Shown here: positions 1 to 9,855 of the stretch, piece by piece
How the letters are laid out: the number at the start of each line of letters is the position of its first letter
Numbering within the stretch: position 1 is the stretch's first letter
NCBI RefSeq assembly: GCF_900187325.1
Contig: NZ_FZMZ01000005.1
Location: 186,001-250,000 of the forward strand
From: Virgibacillus ndiopensis
GTDB lineage: Bacteria > Bacillota > Bacilli > Bacillales > Amphibacillaceae
Reading direction: 5' to 3'
DNA: 64,000 nt
Position numbers and translations under genes: made by a program
Notes under the pieces: generated by a model
Databases searched by the model: none
The model's input: only the letters and a program-made list of their open reading frames with translations
What the model was told of the DNA's origin: nothing

Positions 1-2
1 TT

Positions 3-1031
3 GATAAAAAGACAGGGATTGATTTACCGGGAGAAGTTACTGGGAGAATTGTACATAATCCCAATGCTCCACGCGACATAGCTGCAACAGGTTTTGGTCA
101 AGCAAGTACATTTACACCAATTCAAATCATGAAGGCAGCTTCGGCGATTGCAAATGATGGAAAAATGGTTAAGCCGTACGTTATTTCTAAAATAGTTGAT
201 TCGAAGACTGGTGAAGCCCTGAAAGAAACTTCACCTGAGGTTGTCGGAACTCCAATTTCAAAAAAAACATCCGATAGAATGATGGAATTATTAGGTTCAG
301 TCGTATCGGCTGAAGATGGGACAGGTAAAGGGTTCAGTTTAGAGGATTATTCTGTAGCTGGTAAAACAGGTACGGCACAATATACAGTGGATGGAAAGTA
401 TGTAACTGGTCGTGAAAAATATATCTTTTCATTCTTAGGGATGGCACCGGCCGACGATCCACAACTAATGATGTATGTTTCTGTAAAACATCCACAATTA
501 GAGGCTGAACACGGATCTGTTCCGGTATCATTTATCTTTAAAAATGTGATGAAAAATAGTTTGCATTATTTAAATATTACGCCTGACAAGGAAACTAGCA
601 ATGTAGTTCATTCGGTTAAGGTGCCTGCAATAATTGGTAAGAGCACTGACGGAGCCAAACAAGCATTAAAAGGGCTAAATGTAACGGTTATAGGCTCTGG
701 AAATAATATTGTTGGAGCAAGCGCTACTGAAGGTGAAGAATTGATACCGAATGATAGAATACTATTATTGACAGACAAGCCAACCATGCCAAATCTTGCA
801 GGATGGTCTCTAAGGGATGTGTTACAGCTGGCAGATTTGGTACAGCTGGACATCGAAACGATAGGGAATGGATACGTCTTTAGTCAAAGTATTAAACAAG
901 GAACTGCTATTAAAAAAGGTGATTATTTAGGTGTCGAACTTGAACCGCCTAAAAAAGAAAAGCCTACTGAAAAAAACGAATCAGACAACGCTAATCAAGA
1001 AGGTGAACAAGCAACAAATCAACCAGAATAA
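3..1031 (+). CDS. pbpB: Penicillin-binding protein 2B, C-terminal part (partial)
   Basis: The frame is open from the first bases of the window, so the N-terminus is upstream and the Met codon at 129 is internal. The visible 342 residues are the end of a class B transpeptidase that crosslinks septal peptidoglycan in the divisome. The KTGTA box of the penicillin-binding fold is at 363-377. Two PASTA-like repeats follow (about 618-780 and 781-950), then a hydrophilic Lys/Glu/Asn tail. A PASTA-bearing PBP directly before spoVD and murE is the standard Bacillaceae order for pbpB. Paralogy with spoVD is clear, but the two PASTA units and first position favour pbpB. Confidence 0.93.
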   Translation, partial: DKKTGIDLPGEVTGRIVHNPNAPRDIAATGFGQASTFTPIQIMKAASAIANDGKMVKPYVISKIVDSKTGEALKETSPEVVGTPISKKTSDRMMELLGSVVSAEDGTGKGFSLEDYSVAGKTGTAQYTVDGKYVTGREKYIFSFLGMAPADDPQLMMYVSVKHPQLEAEHGSVPVSFIFKNVMKNSLHYLNITPDKETSNVVHSVKVPAIIGKSTDGAKQALKGLNVTVIGSGNNIVGASATEGEELIPNDRILLLTDKPTMPNLAGWSLRDVLQLADLVQLDIETIGNGYVFSQSIKQGTAIKKGDYLGVELEPPKKEKPTEKNESDNANQEGEQATNQPE

Positions 1032-1064
1032 GACCATAAGTAATACCAGATAAAAGAAACAGTG

Positions 1065-1093
1065 TTCTATTCAGTTTTTCTAGTTCATATAGT
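1065..1093 (+). promoter_or_regulatory. Candidate sigma-E promoter of spoVD
   Basis: TTCTATT (1065-1071) and CATATAGT (1086-1093) are separated by 14 bases, the spacing of sigma-E promoters. The -10 matches CATACAnT at 7 of 8 positions; the -35 is weak. spoVD is sigma-E dependent in B. subtilis, which raises the prior. No transcript evidence is available here. Confidence 0.4.
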
Positions 1094-1127
1094 GGATACA
1101 AGCCTACCTATGAAAAGGGGATGGAAG

Positions 1128-3071
1128 ATGAAACGTGTATCTGCTGTTACAGTTAGAAAACGAATAGTTACTGTTTTTCTTTGTGGATTATTAATTCTTG
1201 CGATAATTGATTTTCGCTTGGGCTACGTACAATTTGTGATTGGTGATCAATTGATGGCTAAAGCGAACAATTTATGGACAAGGGATATAACATTTGAGGC
1301 GGAGCGAGGGAATATACTAGATGTTAATGGGGAGATTTTAGCTGAAAATGTCTCTGCTCCTTCTGTAATGCTTGTTCCAAAGCAAATTAAAAATCCGCAA
1401 AAAACTGCTGAGCAATTAGCGGAAATTCTAGACATGTCTGTTGATAAAGCTTATGAATACGTTACAAAAAAAGAATCAATGGTTAAAGTTCATCCAGAGG
1501 GAAGGAAAATATCTGAAGAGCAAGAAGAAGCAATACGGACGCTTAATTTAGATGGTGTTTATTTGGCAAAGGATTCAAAACGTAATTACCCTGATGGAAA
1601 CAATTTGGCACATGTATTAGGGTTTACTGGTATTGATAATCAAGGATTAATGGGTCTTGAGCTCTATTATAATGACAAACTTAGCGGGGATAAGGGTAGT
1701 TTGTCATTTTATTCAGATGCGAAAGGGAAAAAACTTGAAGATCTCGCCGATATTTATAAGTCTCCAAAAGATGGTTTGGATTTAAAGACAACGATTAATA
1801 CTAAGGTCCAAACAATTATGGAACGGGAGCTTGATTTAGCTGTTACTAAATATAATCCAGATGGAGCGCTTGCTGTAGCAGTCGACCCAGACACGGGTGG
1901 GATAATCGGTATGACATCAAGGCCAAATTTCAATCCTGAAAATTATCAAGAAGTAGATTCTAAGATATATAATCGAAATTTGCCAATATGGAGTACGTAT
2001 GAACCAGGGTCAACGTTTAAGATTATTACCTTGGCAGCAGCTCTGGAAGAAAATGCTGTTGATCTACAAAATGATGAATTTAACGATGATGGTGATATTT
2101 CAGTTGGCGGTACGGAATTACATTGTTGGAAGAGTGGTGGACACGGCCATCAAACATATTTGGAGGTTGTCCAGAATTCCTGTAACCCTGGCTTCGTTAA
2201 TTTAGGAATGGAATTAGGTAAAGATAAGTTGTTCTCGTACATTAACGATTTCGGATTTGGCAAGAAAACAGGTATTGACTTGCAGGGAGAAGGAAATGGT
2301 ATTTTATTCAAACCAGAAAACATCGGACCAGTCGAACTTGCAACTACTGCATTTGGTCAAGGTGTCTCGGTTACACCGATCCAGCAAGTTATGGCGGTCG
2401 CAGCAGCTGTTAATGGAGGATATTTGTATGAACCGCATATTGCCAAAGAATGGATCGACCCTAAAACTGAGGAAGCTGTAGAGACGATTGAACCTAATAT
2501 GAAAGAGCGTGTTATCTCTGAAGAAACGTCAAAAGAAGTGCGCCTTGCTTTGGAAAGTGTTGTTGCAAAAGGTACTGGCCGACCTGCATATGTTGATGGG
2601 TACCGTGTTGGTGGAAAAACAGGTACTGCACAAAAAGTAGGACCTGATGGTCATTATTTAAAGAACAATTACGTTGTATCATTTATTGGATTTGCCCCTG
2701 CCGATGATCCGGAAATTGTTGTATATGTAGCAATTGATAATCCTAAAAATACGGTTCAATTTGGTGGAGTAGTTGCAGCGCCTATTGTAGGTACGATTAT
2801 CGGAGACAGCCTAAGGGCTCTAGGGGTTAAACAGCGAGAAGGCGGATTAGATAAAGAATATATGTGGCCTGAGCAGCCAAAAGTTGAAGTGCCTGATTTA
2901 ATCGGCTTAGAGAAAAGTGAGTTAACGGAGTATATGACGAATTTATCTATTGAAACAAGTGGTTCGGGTGATACCATCATAAATCAGGCGCCGCAACCTG
3001 GTGCCAAAGTTGAACAAGGTGCAAAAATCAGAATTTATTTATCCGATAAAAAGGACAATAATTCCGAGTAA
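1128..3071 (+). CDS. spoVD: Stage V sporulation protein D (SpoVD), class B PBP
   Basis: A transpeptidase needed for spore cortex synthesis in the mother cell. The chosen start (MKRVSAVTVRKR) follows AAAAGGGG at 1113-1120 and gives 647 residues, close to the B. subtilis protein; an in-frame ATG at 1110 and a longer frame from 1062 are less likely. One N-terminal membrane segment (about residues 13-33) is followed by a PBP dimerisation domain. The active-site STFK has its Ser at residue 295, and KTGTAQ lies near residue 500. One C-terminal PASTA domain ends the protein, the usual count for SpoVD. Its partner in cortex synthesis, SpoVE, is encoded at 8624. Confidence 0.95.
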   Translation: MKRVSAVTVRKRIVTVFLCGLLILAIIDFRLGYVQFVIGDQLMAKANNLWTRDITFEAERGNILDVNGEILAENVSAPSVMLVPKQIKNPQKTAEQLAEILDMSVDKAYEYVTKKESMVKVHPEGRKISEEQEEAIRTLNLDGVYLAKDSKRNYPDGNNLAHVLGFTGIDNQGLMGLELYYNDKLSGDKGSLSFYSDAKGKKLEDLADIYKSPKDGLDLKTTINTKVQTIMERELDLAVTKYNPDGALAVAVDPDTGGIIGMTSRPNFNPENYQEVDSKIYNRNLPIWSTYEPGSTFKIITLAAALEENAVDLQNDEFNDDGDISVGGTELHCWKSGGHGHQTYLEVVQNSCNPGFVNLGMELGKDKLFSYINDFGFGKKTGIDLQGEGNGILFKPENIGPVELATTAFGQGVSVTPIQQVMAVAAAVNGGYLYEPHIAKEWIDPKTEEAVETIEPNMKERVISEETSKEVRLALESVVAKGTGRPAYVDGYRVGGKTGTAQKVGPDGHYLKNNYVVSFIGFAPADDPEIVVYVAIDNPKNTVQFGGVVAAPIVGTIIGDSLRALGVKQREGGLDKEYMWPEQPKVEVPDLIGLEKSELTEYMTNLSIETSGSGDTIINQAPQPGAKVEQGAKIRIYLSDKKDNNSE

Positions 3072-3118
3072 AACTTTGGTATAATTATTTAAAGCGGAAG
3101 CAACTAGGTATGGATAAC

Positions 3119-3181
3119 ACGCATAAGCAAGGGACTATAGAACGTATGGTTTTAACGTTCAGAGCATCTATTGCTTATGTC
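3119..3181. other. Nested stem-loop in the spoVD-murE gap
   Basis: CATAAGCAA (3122-3130) pairs perfectly with TTGCTTATG (3171-3179). Inside that loop GAACGT (3140-3145) pairs with ACGTTC (3155-3160). The structure lies in a 256-base gap between spoVD and murE that holds no gene I can support. Function unknown; it could be a leader structure for the mur genes or remains of a small repeat. Confidence 0.5.
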
Positions 3182-3246
3182 TGGAACATCCTAGAATCTA
3201 GAAATCGATATTAGTAAGGATTGTTCTTTTAAGTGTAAAAATAAAA

Positions 3247-3268
3247 AAGAGGGTGAATCCACCCTCTT
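3247..3268 (-). terminator. Hairpin with its T-tract on the minus strand
   Basis: AAGAGGGTG (3247-3255) and CACCCTCTT (3260-3268) form a perfect 9-bp stem with a 4-base loop. The plus strand after the stem is A-rich. The T-tract is on the minus strand (A-run at 3237-3248), so as an intrinsic terminator it faces against spoVD and murE. No minus-strand gene is visible here. Confidence 0.45.
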
Positions 3269-3327
3269 AAAAATTGATCTTCGTTAGAATACATATGTGG
3301 GATATTATTAAAGATAGGATGATGAAG

Positions 3328-4800
3328 ATGAAATTATCGGAAATTATTTCTGTATTACCATTCTATGATTCTACTTCTTCAGCTGAAAAAGACGTTGAAA
3401 TTAATAATATCGAAATGGATTCAAACAAAATTAATACAGGAGATTTATTTGTTTGTATACGAGGTTTTAAAGTGGATGGTCACAACTTTGTCGATGAAGC
3501 GATTAAAAATGGAGCACGTGCAATTTTGGCAGAAAGAAACGTTAAAGCAACTGTACAGACTATCATTGTTCCTGATACAGCGCGCGCCCTAGCAATGATT
3601 ACAGCAAAGTTTTTTGATTTTCCTACTTCAGGGCTCCCATTGATTGGTATTACCGGAACGAATGGAAAAACAACGATAACGTATTTATTGGAGACTATTT
3701 TTCAACAGCTACAAATGAAAACAGGGATAATTGGAACCATTCAACTCAAGATTGGAAAAGAAACTTTCTCGGTTCCAAATACAACTCCAGATGCTTTGTT
3801 TCTGCAAAAGACATTCAACCGAATGAAAGATCAAGGTGTATCGGTTGCTATTATGGAAGTCTCTTCACATGCGTTAGACATGGGTAGGGTATATGGCTGT
3901 GAATTTGATATCGCAATTTTCACAAATCTTACACAGGATCACCTTGATTATCATAAGAATATGGATGATTATTTACATGCAAAAAGTCTGTTGTTTGCAC
4001 AATTAGGGAATACTTATGATAACAGAAGAAAAAAATTTGCTGTTATCAATAGGGATGATCCGTATTATGAAAAAATAAAAAAAAGCACCGCACAACATGT
4101 TATTACATATGGTTATAAACATGATGCACAAGTGAAAGCAAGAAATGTTAAATTAGATAGTTTAAAAACTTCCTTTACATTAGCAACGCCAAACGGAGAT
4201 GTTACGGTTAACAGTAGACTTATTGGGATGTTCAATGTTTATAACATGCTTGCTGCAAGTGCTGCTGCAATAGTTTCCGGTGTACCATTATCGGTGATCA
4301 AAAATGCGTTAGAAACGATACCTGGTGTGAGTGGTCGCTTTGAGTCAGTTCAAGTGGGCCAATCGTTTGCAACAATAGTAGATTATGCACACACTCCAGA
4401 TTCGTTGGAAAATGTTTTACAGACGATAAAAGAATTTGCTAAAGGTAACGTGTATGTAGTTGTTGGTTGTGGTGGGGATCGGGATCGATCGAAGAGACCA
4501 TTAATGGCGGACATTGCATTAACTTATGCAGATTACGCCATTTTCACGTCCGACAACCCAAGAACAGAAGATCCACAAGTTATTTTGGATGACATGACGA
4601 CTGAATTGACCAAGGAGCATTATGACGTGGTTGTCGATCGTAAGCAAGCTATCGCTCAAGCAATTGAATTGGCGAAAACGGATGATATTGTCTTAATTGC
4701 TGGTAAAGGTCATGAAACCTATCAACAAATTGGAAACATAAAATATAAATTCGATGATCGAGAAATTGCAAAAGAAGCAATTTTAAGTAAGGGGAAATAA
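3328..4800 (+). CDS. murE: UDP-MurNAc-L-Ala-D-Glu--meso-DAP ligase
   Basis: Adds the third residue to the peptidoglycan stem peptide in the cytoplasm, using ATP. The Mur-ligase P-loop GITGTNGKTT lies near residue 110. DNPRTEDP near the C-terminus is the signature for meso-diaminopimelate rather than lysine. The start at 3328 (MKLSEIISVL) gives 490 residues and aligns with the B. subtilis N-terminus; ATGs at 3319 and 3322 are alternatives. murF starts 2 bases after the stop, so they are probably co-transcribed. Confidence 0.95.
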   Translation: MKLSEIISVLPFYDSTSSAEKDVEINNIEMDSNKINTGDLFVCIRGFKVDGHNFVDEAIKNGARAILAERNVKATVQTIIVPDTARALAMITAKFFDFPTSGLPLIGITGTNGKTTITYLLETIFQQLQMKTGIIGTIQLKIGKETFSVPNTTPDALFLQKTFNRMKDQGVSVAIMEVSSHALDMGRVYGCEFDIAIFTNLTQDHLDYHKNMDDYLHAKSLLFAQLGNTYDNRRKKFAVINRDDPYYEKIKKSTAQHVITYGYKHDAQVKARNVKLDSLKTSFTLATPNGDVTVNSRLIGMFNVYNMLAASAAAIVSGVPLSVIKNALETIPGVSGRFESVQVGQSFATIVDYAHTPDSLENVLQTIKEFAKGNVYVVVGCGGDRDRSKRPLMADIALTYADYAIFTSDNPRTEDPQVILDDMTTELTKEHYDVVVDRKQAIAQAIELAKTDDIVLIAGKGHETYQQIGNIKYKFDDREIAKEAILSKGK

Positions 4801-4802
4801 TC

Positions 4803-6167
4803 ATGCTATTTACGACAAAATGGATAACCGCTATTCTTAGGGAATATATAGGGGCGGCAACAGATACTATACCAATTGATGAAGTTACAACAGATAGCAG
4901 AAAGCAAACGAAAAAGGGTTTATTCGTTCCATTAGTTGGTGAAAATTTTGATGGACACGATTATGTAAAACAAGCGTTTGATAATGGTGCTGTTGCTACA
5001 GTTTGGGATAAAAGCAAACCATTGCCAGAATTCCTTCCTACAGATTTTCCGGTATTTTTTGTTGATAATACGTTGACTGCACTCCAAGAATTAGCAGCTG
5101 GTTACCGGAACGAAATTAATCCAGTAGTAATTGGTATAACTGGATCGAATGGAAAAACAACGACTAAAGACTTAGTGGCATCTGTGGTAAAATCACAGTA
5201 TAGAACGCATTATACTGATGGTAATTTTAATAATCATATAGGACTACCGTTAACAATTTTGGCAATGGATAGGCAAACAGAGGTACTCGTACTTGAAATG
5301 GGTATGAATCATTTTGGGGAAATAGAACAATTATCTACCATTGCACGCCCCGATTTTGCTATTATTACAAATATTGGGGAATCACACATTGAATATCTTG
5401 GGTCACGAGAAGGGATTGCGAAAGCTAAGCTAGAAATTGTAACTGGACTGAAGCAGGGTGGAACACTAATAATTGATGGTGATGAAAAACTGTTGGAACA
5501 AGTACATAATCGTGATCATGTTATTACTTGTGGGTTTGCCAACCATAATGATGTGGTACTAGAAAAAGTCTCTATTCAACATAATCAAACTGTTTTTAAT
5601 TTATCTGATGGAATAGAATATACGATTACCTTGTTAGGAAAGCATCATGCTAAAAATGCCTCGTATGCCATTACACTCGGAAAACGTCTAGGTATTAGTC
5701 CAGACAACATTAAACAAGCATTACTGTCCATTGAGCTTACTGCAATGCGTTTTGAAATGCTTAAAGGGAAACATAATGTGTCGGTAATAAACGACGCATA
5801 TAATGCTTCTCCCACATCCATGAAGGCAGCAATCGAAGTTGTTAAGCAGATGACTGGGTTTAACGATAAAGTGCTTGTGTTAGGGGATATATTTGAATTA
5901 GGTGAACATGCAACAGTGTTACATCAATCTGTTGGAGAAGTAATTCATGCACCGATAACAGCGTTGTTTACTTTCGGGAAGGATTCTGCGGAAATATCTA
6001 AGTTAGTTCAAAAGGATAATGAATTAATCGATTGCAGACATTTTGCATCACGAGAGGAATTACTGAATGAATTGCAGCCCTATTTAAACGAGGACACATT
6101 ACTATTATTTAAAGCATCCCGTGGCATGCAGTTCGAATTATTTGTAAAAGAAATTGTACAGCCATAA
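4803..6167 (+). CDS. murF: UDP-MurNAc-tripeptide--D-Ala-D-Ala ligase
   Basis: Completes the UDP-MurNAc pentapeptide by adding D-Ala-D-Ala. The protein is 454 residues with an N-terminal UDP-MurNAc-peptide binding domain, the ATP loop [14 protein letters not shown] near residue 112, and the late NDAYNASP motif typical of MurF. It begins just after the murE stop. In B. subtilis murF is outside the dcw cluster, next to ddl; here it sits between murE and mraY, the order found in many other bacteria. Confidence 0.95.
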   Translation: MLFTTKWITAILREYIGAATDTIPIDEVTTDSRKQTKKGLFVPLVGENFDGHDYVKQAFDNGAVATVWDKSKPLPEFLPTDFPVFFVDNTLTALQELAAGYRNEINPVVIGITGSNGKTTTKDLVASVVKSQYRTHYTDGNFNNHIGLPLTILAMDRQTEVLVLEMGMNHFGEIEQLSTIARPDFAIITNIGESHIEYLGSREGIAKAKLEIVTGLKQGGTLIIDGDEKLLEQVHNRDHVITCGFANHNDVVLEKVSIQHNQTVFNLSDGIEYTITLLGKHHAKNASYAITLGKRLGISPDNIKQALLSIELTAMRFEMLKGKHNVSVINDAYNASPTSMKAAIEVVKQMTGFNDKVLVLGDIFELGEHATVLHQSVGEVIHAPITALFTFGKDSAEISKLVQKDNELIDCRHFASREELLNELQPYLNEDTLLLFKASRGMQFELFVKEIVQP

Positions 6168-6203
6168 AAATTATGGACGGTTGTTGCAAGAGGAGGAGAA
6201 GCA

Positions 6204-7190
6204 GTGAATATTACCGTATTAATTTTAACGATAGCGATAGCATTTCTTATTACCGTCCTGTTATCACCAATTTTAATTCCATTTTTACGACGATTAAAGT
6301 TTGGACAAAGTATTAGAGAAGAGGGACCAAAATCCCATCAGAAAAAAACAGGTACCCCTACAATGGGCGGTATTATGATTGTTGTAAGTGTTATTGTTAC
6401 TTCAATCATTATGATTAATAAAACAAATGTAGATGAGATTGGATATGAGCTTTGGTTATTAGTATTTGTTATTTTAGGATATGGAGTAATCGGTTTTCTT
6501 GATGATTTTATAAAAGTTGCCATGAAACGAAATTTAGGTTTAACATCAAAACAAAAATTGCTTGGACAGTTGATTATAGCACTTGTATTTTATTATATTT
6601 TACGAGCTAATAACTTTCCTACATACATTCAAATTCCAGGAACGGACATTCAATGGGAACTCGGCTGGGGATATGCAATTCTAATCATTTTTATGTTAGT
6701 AGGATCTTCCAATGCAGTTAATTTAACAGATGGTTTGGACGGTTTGTTAGCCGGAACAGCTGCAATCGCGTTTGGCGCATTTGGAATTTTAGCCTGGTAT
6801 GGATTTCCGCAGCAGGAGGTTGCCGTTTTCTCGCTGGCTGTAGTTGGTGCTTTATTAGGATTTCTTGTTTTCAACGCCCATCCTGCCAAAGTATTTATGG
6901 GGGATACAGGTTCGCTTGCTCTTGGCGGATCAATTGCGGCAATTGCAATTCTAACAAAGCTGGAAATTATTTTAGTGATTATCGGTGGTGTATTTGTAAT
7001 TGAGACACTTTCAGTAATCATCCAAGTTATATCGTTTAAAACAACAGGAAAAAGAGTATTTAAAATGAGCCCATTACATCATCATTACGAACTGTTAGGG
7101 TGGTCGGAATGGCGTGTCGTAACGACATTTTGGTTGATAGGACTTATTTTTGCTGCTCTTGGCATATACATTGAGGTGTGGTTAACTTGA
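6204..7190 (+). CDS. mraY: Phospho-MurNAc-pentapeptide translocase (MraY)
   Basis: Integral membrane enzyme that moves phospho-MurNAc-pentapeptide onto undecaprenyl phosphate to make lipid I. The 328-residue protein is mostly hydrophobic helices. Conserved cytoplasmic motifs are [21 protein letters not shown] and PLHHHYE, which supply the Mg-binding aspartates and the histidine loop. It starts with GTG after a strong AGGAGGAG ribosome binding site, 36 bases after murF. Its stop overlaps the probable murD start as TTGA. Confidence 0.96.
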   Translation: MNITVLILTIAIAFLITVLLSPILIPFLRRLKFGQSIREEGPKSHQKKTGTPTMGGIMIVVSVIVTSIIMINKTNVDEIGYELWLLVFVILGYGVIGFLDDFIKVAMKRNLGLTSKQKLLGQLIIALVFYYILRANNFPTYIQIPGTDIQWELGWGYAILIIFMLVGSSNAVNLTDGLDGLLAGTAAIAFGAFGILAWYGFPQQEVAVFSLAVVGALLGFLVFNAHPAKVFMGDTGSLALGGSIAAIAILTKLEIILVIIGGVFVIETLSVIIQVISFKTTGKRVFKMSPLHHHYELLGWSEWRVVTTFWLIGLIFAALGIYIEVWLT

Positions 7191-8536
7191 AAAAATTGAC
7201 AAAGTTTCCTTATTCACATGTACTCGTCTTAGGTTTAGCGAAAAGTGGTACTGCTGCTGCTAAGTTACTAATACAGAATGATATACACGTCCGTGTGAAT
7301 GATATGAAAACAGAAGAAACGGATGACATTGTAAAAGAATTAACAACGATGGGGGCAGAAGTTGTTGTCGGCTCCCATCCTCTTTCTGTTTTAGAACACA
7401 TTGAATTAATCGTTAAAAACCCTGGAATTCCTTATGAAAATCCGGTATTGGAAGAAGCAGCGAAGCGTGGAATTCCGATCATCACAGAAATTGAACTCGC
7501 GGGAAATTTAGTAGAAAATTCCATTATTGGCATAACTGGTTCAAATGGTAAAACAACAACTACTATGCTGACAACAGAAATGCTGAATAAAAGTGAACAA
7601 CCCGCTAGAATGGCTGGTAATATAGGAACTGTAGCTACAGAGGTTGCCCAAACACTTGGATCTGACGAAAAAATGGTATTGGAATTATCTTCTTTTCAGC
7701 TAATGGGTATTCAATCGTTTAAGCCGAAAATTGCTGTATTGCTAAATGTTTTTGAAGCACACCTGGACTATCATAAAACATTTGCAAACTATAAAGAAGC
7801 AAAGTGTAACATTTTTAAAAATCAAACAAGTGAAGATTACCTCGTATACAATGCAGAAGAGCCAACAGTGGTCGAAGCAGTTACAGATGCGAAGGCAACG
7901 ATTGTACCATTTTCTGTAAAACGCCCACTTGAAAATGGAGTATGGGTTGATGAAGAGAGCATCTACTTTAAGGATGAAAAAATAATGGATAAAAAAGATA
8001 TCGTACTAGTTGGTGAACACAACTTAGAAAATATCTTGGCTTCCATCGGAGCAGCGAAATTAAGTGGTGCGACAAATGAAGGTATTTATCAGGTTTTAAC
8101 AACGTTTTCAGGCGTAAGACATCGTCTGCAATTTGTCGAGAAAATGAACAACCGTGTATTTTATAATGATTCAAAAGCGACAAATATTTTAGCAACACAA
8201 AAAGCGTTGCGGTCCTTTAAACAACCTACAATATGGTTAGCTGGTGGACTTGATCGCGGAAATGGGTTTGATGATTTATTACCTTATTTGGAACATGTCA
8301 AAGCTGTTGTACTATTTGGCCAAACGAAAGAAAAACTGAAAAAACTTGCTGAAATGGCGGGAATTAAAACGATTGAGATGGTAGAAGATGTGGAGAAAGC
8401 TGTTACAAAAGCTTATCAACTATCAAAACCTGATGATGTGATATTATTATCCCCTGCTTGCGCTAGCTGGGATCAATATCGAACGTTTGAAGAAAGAGGA
8501 GACATGTTTATTCAAACTGTGCATACATTAGTGTAG
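7187..8536 (+). CDS. murD: UDP-MurNAc-L-alanine--D-glutamate ligase
   Basis: Adds D-glutamate to UDP-MurNAc-L-Ala. The ATP loop [14 protein letters not shown] is near residue 115. SKATN and a late [14 protein letters not shown] segment are typical of MurD. I chose TTG at 7187 because TGAGGTG ends 8 bases upstream and the start forms a TTGA overlap with the mraY stop; a GTG at 7178 would add three residues but leaves no space for a ribosome binding site. The product is 449 residues, the normal size. Confidence 0.94.
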   Translation: MKKLTKFPYSHVLVLGLAKSGTAAAKLLIQNDIHVRVNDMKTEETDDIVKELTTMGAEVVVGSHPLSVLEHIELIVKNPGIPYENPVLEEAAKRGIPIITEIELAGNLVENSIIGITGSNGKTTTTMLTTEMLNKSEQPARMAGNIGTVATEVAQTLGSDEKMVLELSSFQLMGIQSFKPKIAVLLNVFEAHLDYHKTFANYKEAKCNIFKNQTSEDYLVYNAEEPTVVEAVTDAKATIVPFSVKRPLENGVWVDEESIYFKDEKIMDKKDIVLVGEHNLENILASIGAAKLSGATNEGIYQVLTTFSGVRHRLQFVEKMNNRVFYNDSKATNILATQKALRSFKQPTIWLAGGLDRGNGFDDLLPYLEHVKAVVLFGQTKEKLKKLAEMAGIKTIEMVEDVEKAVTKAYQLSKPDDVILLSPACASWDQYRTFEERGDMFIQTVHTLV

Positions 8537-8588
8537 GGGCTTGTTTCAGGAACAGTCACTGCAGATATGCAACTAGGAAGATGAAATA

Positions 8589-8620
8589 ACGCCCCTATTC
8601 ATTATGGATATGGGGTGTTT
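8589..8620 (+). promoter_or_regulatory. Stem-loop covering the spoVE ribosome binding site
   Basis: AACGCCCC (8589-8596) can pair with GGGGTGTT (8612-8619), with one G-U pair. The right arm contains the only purine-rich ribosome binding site before the TTG at 8624 and is followed by a T-rich run. The same hairpin could therefore block translation or act as a weak terminator between murD and spoVE. Confidence 0.45.
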
Positions 8621-8623
8621 CTT

Positions 8624-9736
8624 TTGTTTCGAAATCTATTTAAGCATCAAAATGCACCAGATTATACCCTGCTTGTGGTAATCTTTTCTTTGATTATTGT
8701 AGGGGGAGTTATGGTTTATAGTTCGTCATATGTATGGGCGGAGTATAAATATGGTGATATGTTTTATTATTTAAAACGACAGCTCCTTTTTACCGGTGCT
8801 GGTATTATTGCTATGTTTTTTATTATGATAATTCCGTATGGTACATGGAAAAAATATGCAAAAATAATTTTATTAAGTTGTTTTATATTGTTATTACTCG
8901 TGCTGATTCCAGGAGTTGGTATGACACGTGGTGGTGCGCAAAGCTGGATAGGGGTGGGGGCATTTAGCATTCAACCTTCTGAATTTATGAAACTGGGATT
9001 AATTATATTTTTATCAGTGTATTTAGCGAGTAATCAAAAATATATTACTTCATTACGAAAGGGATTTATTCCTTCTTTACTATTGGTCTTTACTGCGTTC
9101 GGTTTAATTATGTTACAGCCTGATTTAGGGACCGGAGTGGTTTTGGTTTTAACTTGTATGGTATTAATTTATACTGCCGGTGCAAGGCTATCCCATTTTT
9201 TTGGACTAGCATTCTTTGGTTTAGTTGGATTTTTATTTTTAATTATATCGGCCCCATACCGTATCGCCAGGATTACAGCATTTTTGAACCCATGGGAAGA
9301 TCCACTTGGTGATGGTTTTCAAATCATTCAGTCCCTTTACGCTATTGGACCAGGAGGATTAATGGGACTTGGTCTGGGTGAAAGCTTGCAAAAGTATTTC
9401 TACTTACCTGAGCCTCAAACCGATTTTATATTTGCAATAATAGGAGAAGAACTAGGCTTTATTGGTGGTACCTTTGTGTTAATATTGTTTGCGCTATTAT
9501 TTTGGCGAGGCATTAAGATTTCACTTGGGGCGCCAGATCAATTTGGACGTTTTTTGGCATTAGGAATTGTATCGATGTTAACCATTCAAGTTATGATAAA
9601 TATAAGTGTAGTAATTGGATTAATACCAGTAACTGGAATAACATTACCATTTTTAAGTTACGGAGGATCTTCATTGACGTTAACTCTTTGCTCTGTCGGG
9701 ATTTTATTAAACATTAGTAGATATTCATCTGTATAA
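8624..9736 (+). CDS. spoVE: SpoVE, SEDS-family glycosyltransferase for spore cortex
   Basis: SEDS (FtsW/RodA/SpoVE) polytopic protein of about ten membrane helices, expected to polymerise lipid II together with the cognate PBP SpoVD. Family signatures seen: MTRGGAQSWIG, QPSEFMKLG, QPDLGTG, FIFAIIGEELGF and LPFLSYGGSS. The TTG start at 8624, 6 bases after GGGGTG, gives 370 residues; an in-frame GTG at 8615 is possible. Position after murD is diagnostic for spoVE. The usual next genes, murG and murB, are not present. Confidence 0.9.
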   Translation: MFRNLFKHQNAPDYTLLVVIFSLIIVGGVMVYSSSYVWAEYKYGDMFYYLKRQLLFTGAGIIAMFFIMIIPYGTWKKYAKIILLSCFILLLLVLIPGVGMTRGGAQSWIGVGAFSIQPSEFMKLGLIIFLSVYLASNQKYITSLRKGFIPSLLLVFTAFGLIMLQPDLGTGVVLVLTCMVLIYTAGARLSHFFGLAFFGLVGFLFLIISAPYRIARITAFLNPWEDPLGDGFQIIQSLYAIGPGGLMGLGLGESLQKYFYLPEPQTDFIFAIIGEELGFIGGTFVLILFALLFWRGIKISLGAPDQFGRFLALGIVSMLTIQVMINISVVIGLIPVTGITLPFLSYGGSSLTLTLCSVGILLNISRYSSV

Positions 9737-9855
9737 AATTGGCAGAAGGTTATAGATTGGTAATTGTTATATGACTGTATTCTAAGAGGTTATTATTTTA
9801 TATTTATAAACAATAGACAATGCTGGAATATTTTCTTAAGTAAGTTCAATTCTCG

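Noticed and set aside
1062-1127. N-terminal extension of SpoVD
   Set aside because: No ribosome binding site, and it overlaps the candidate sigma-E promoter; the family N-terminus fits ATG 1128.
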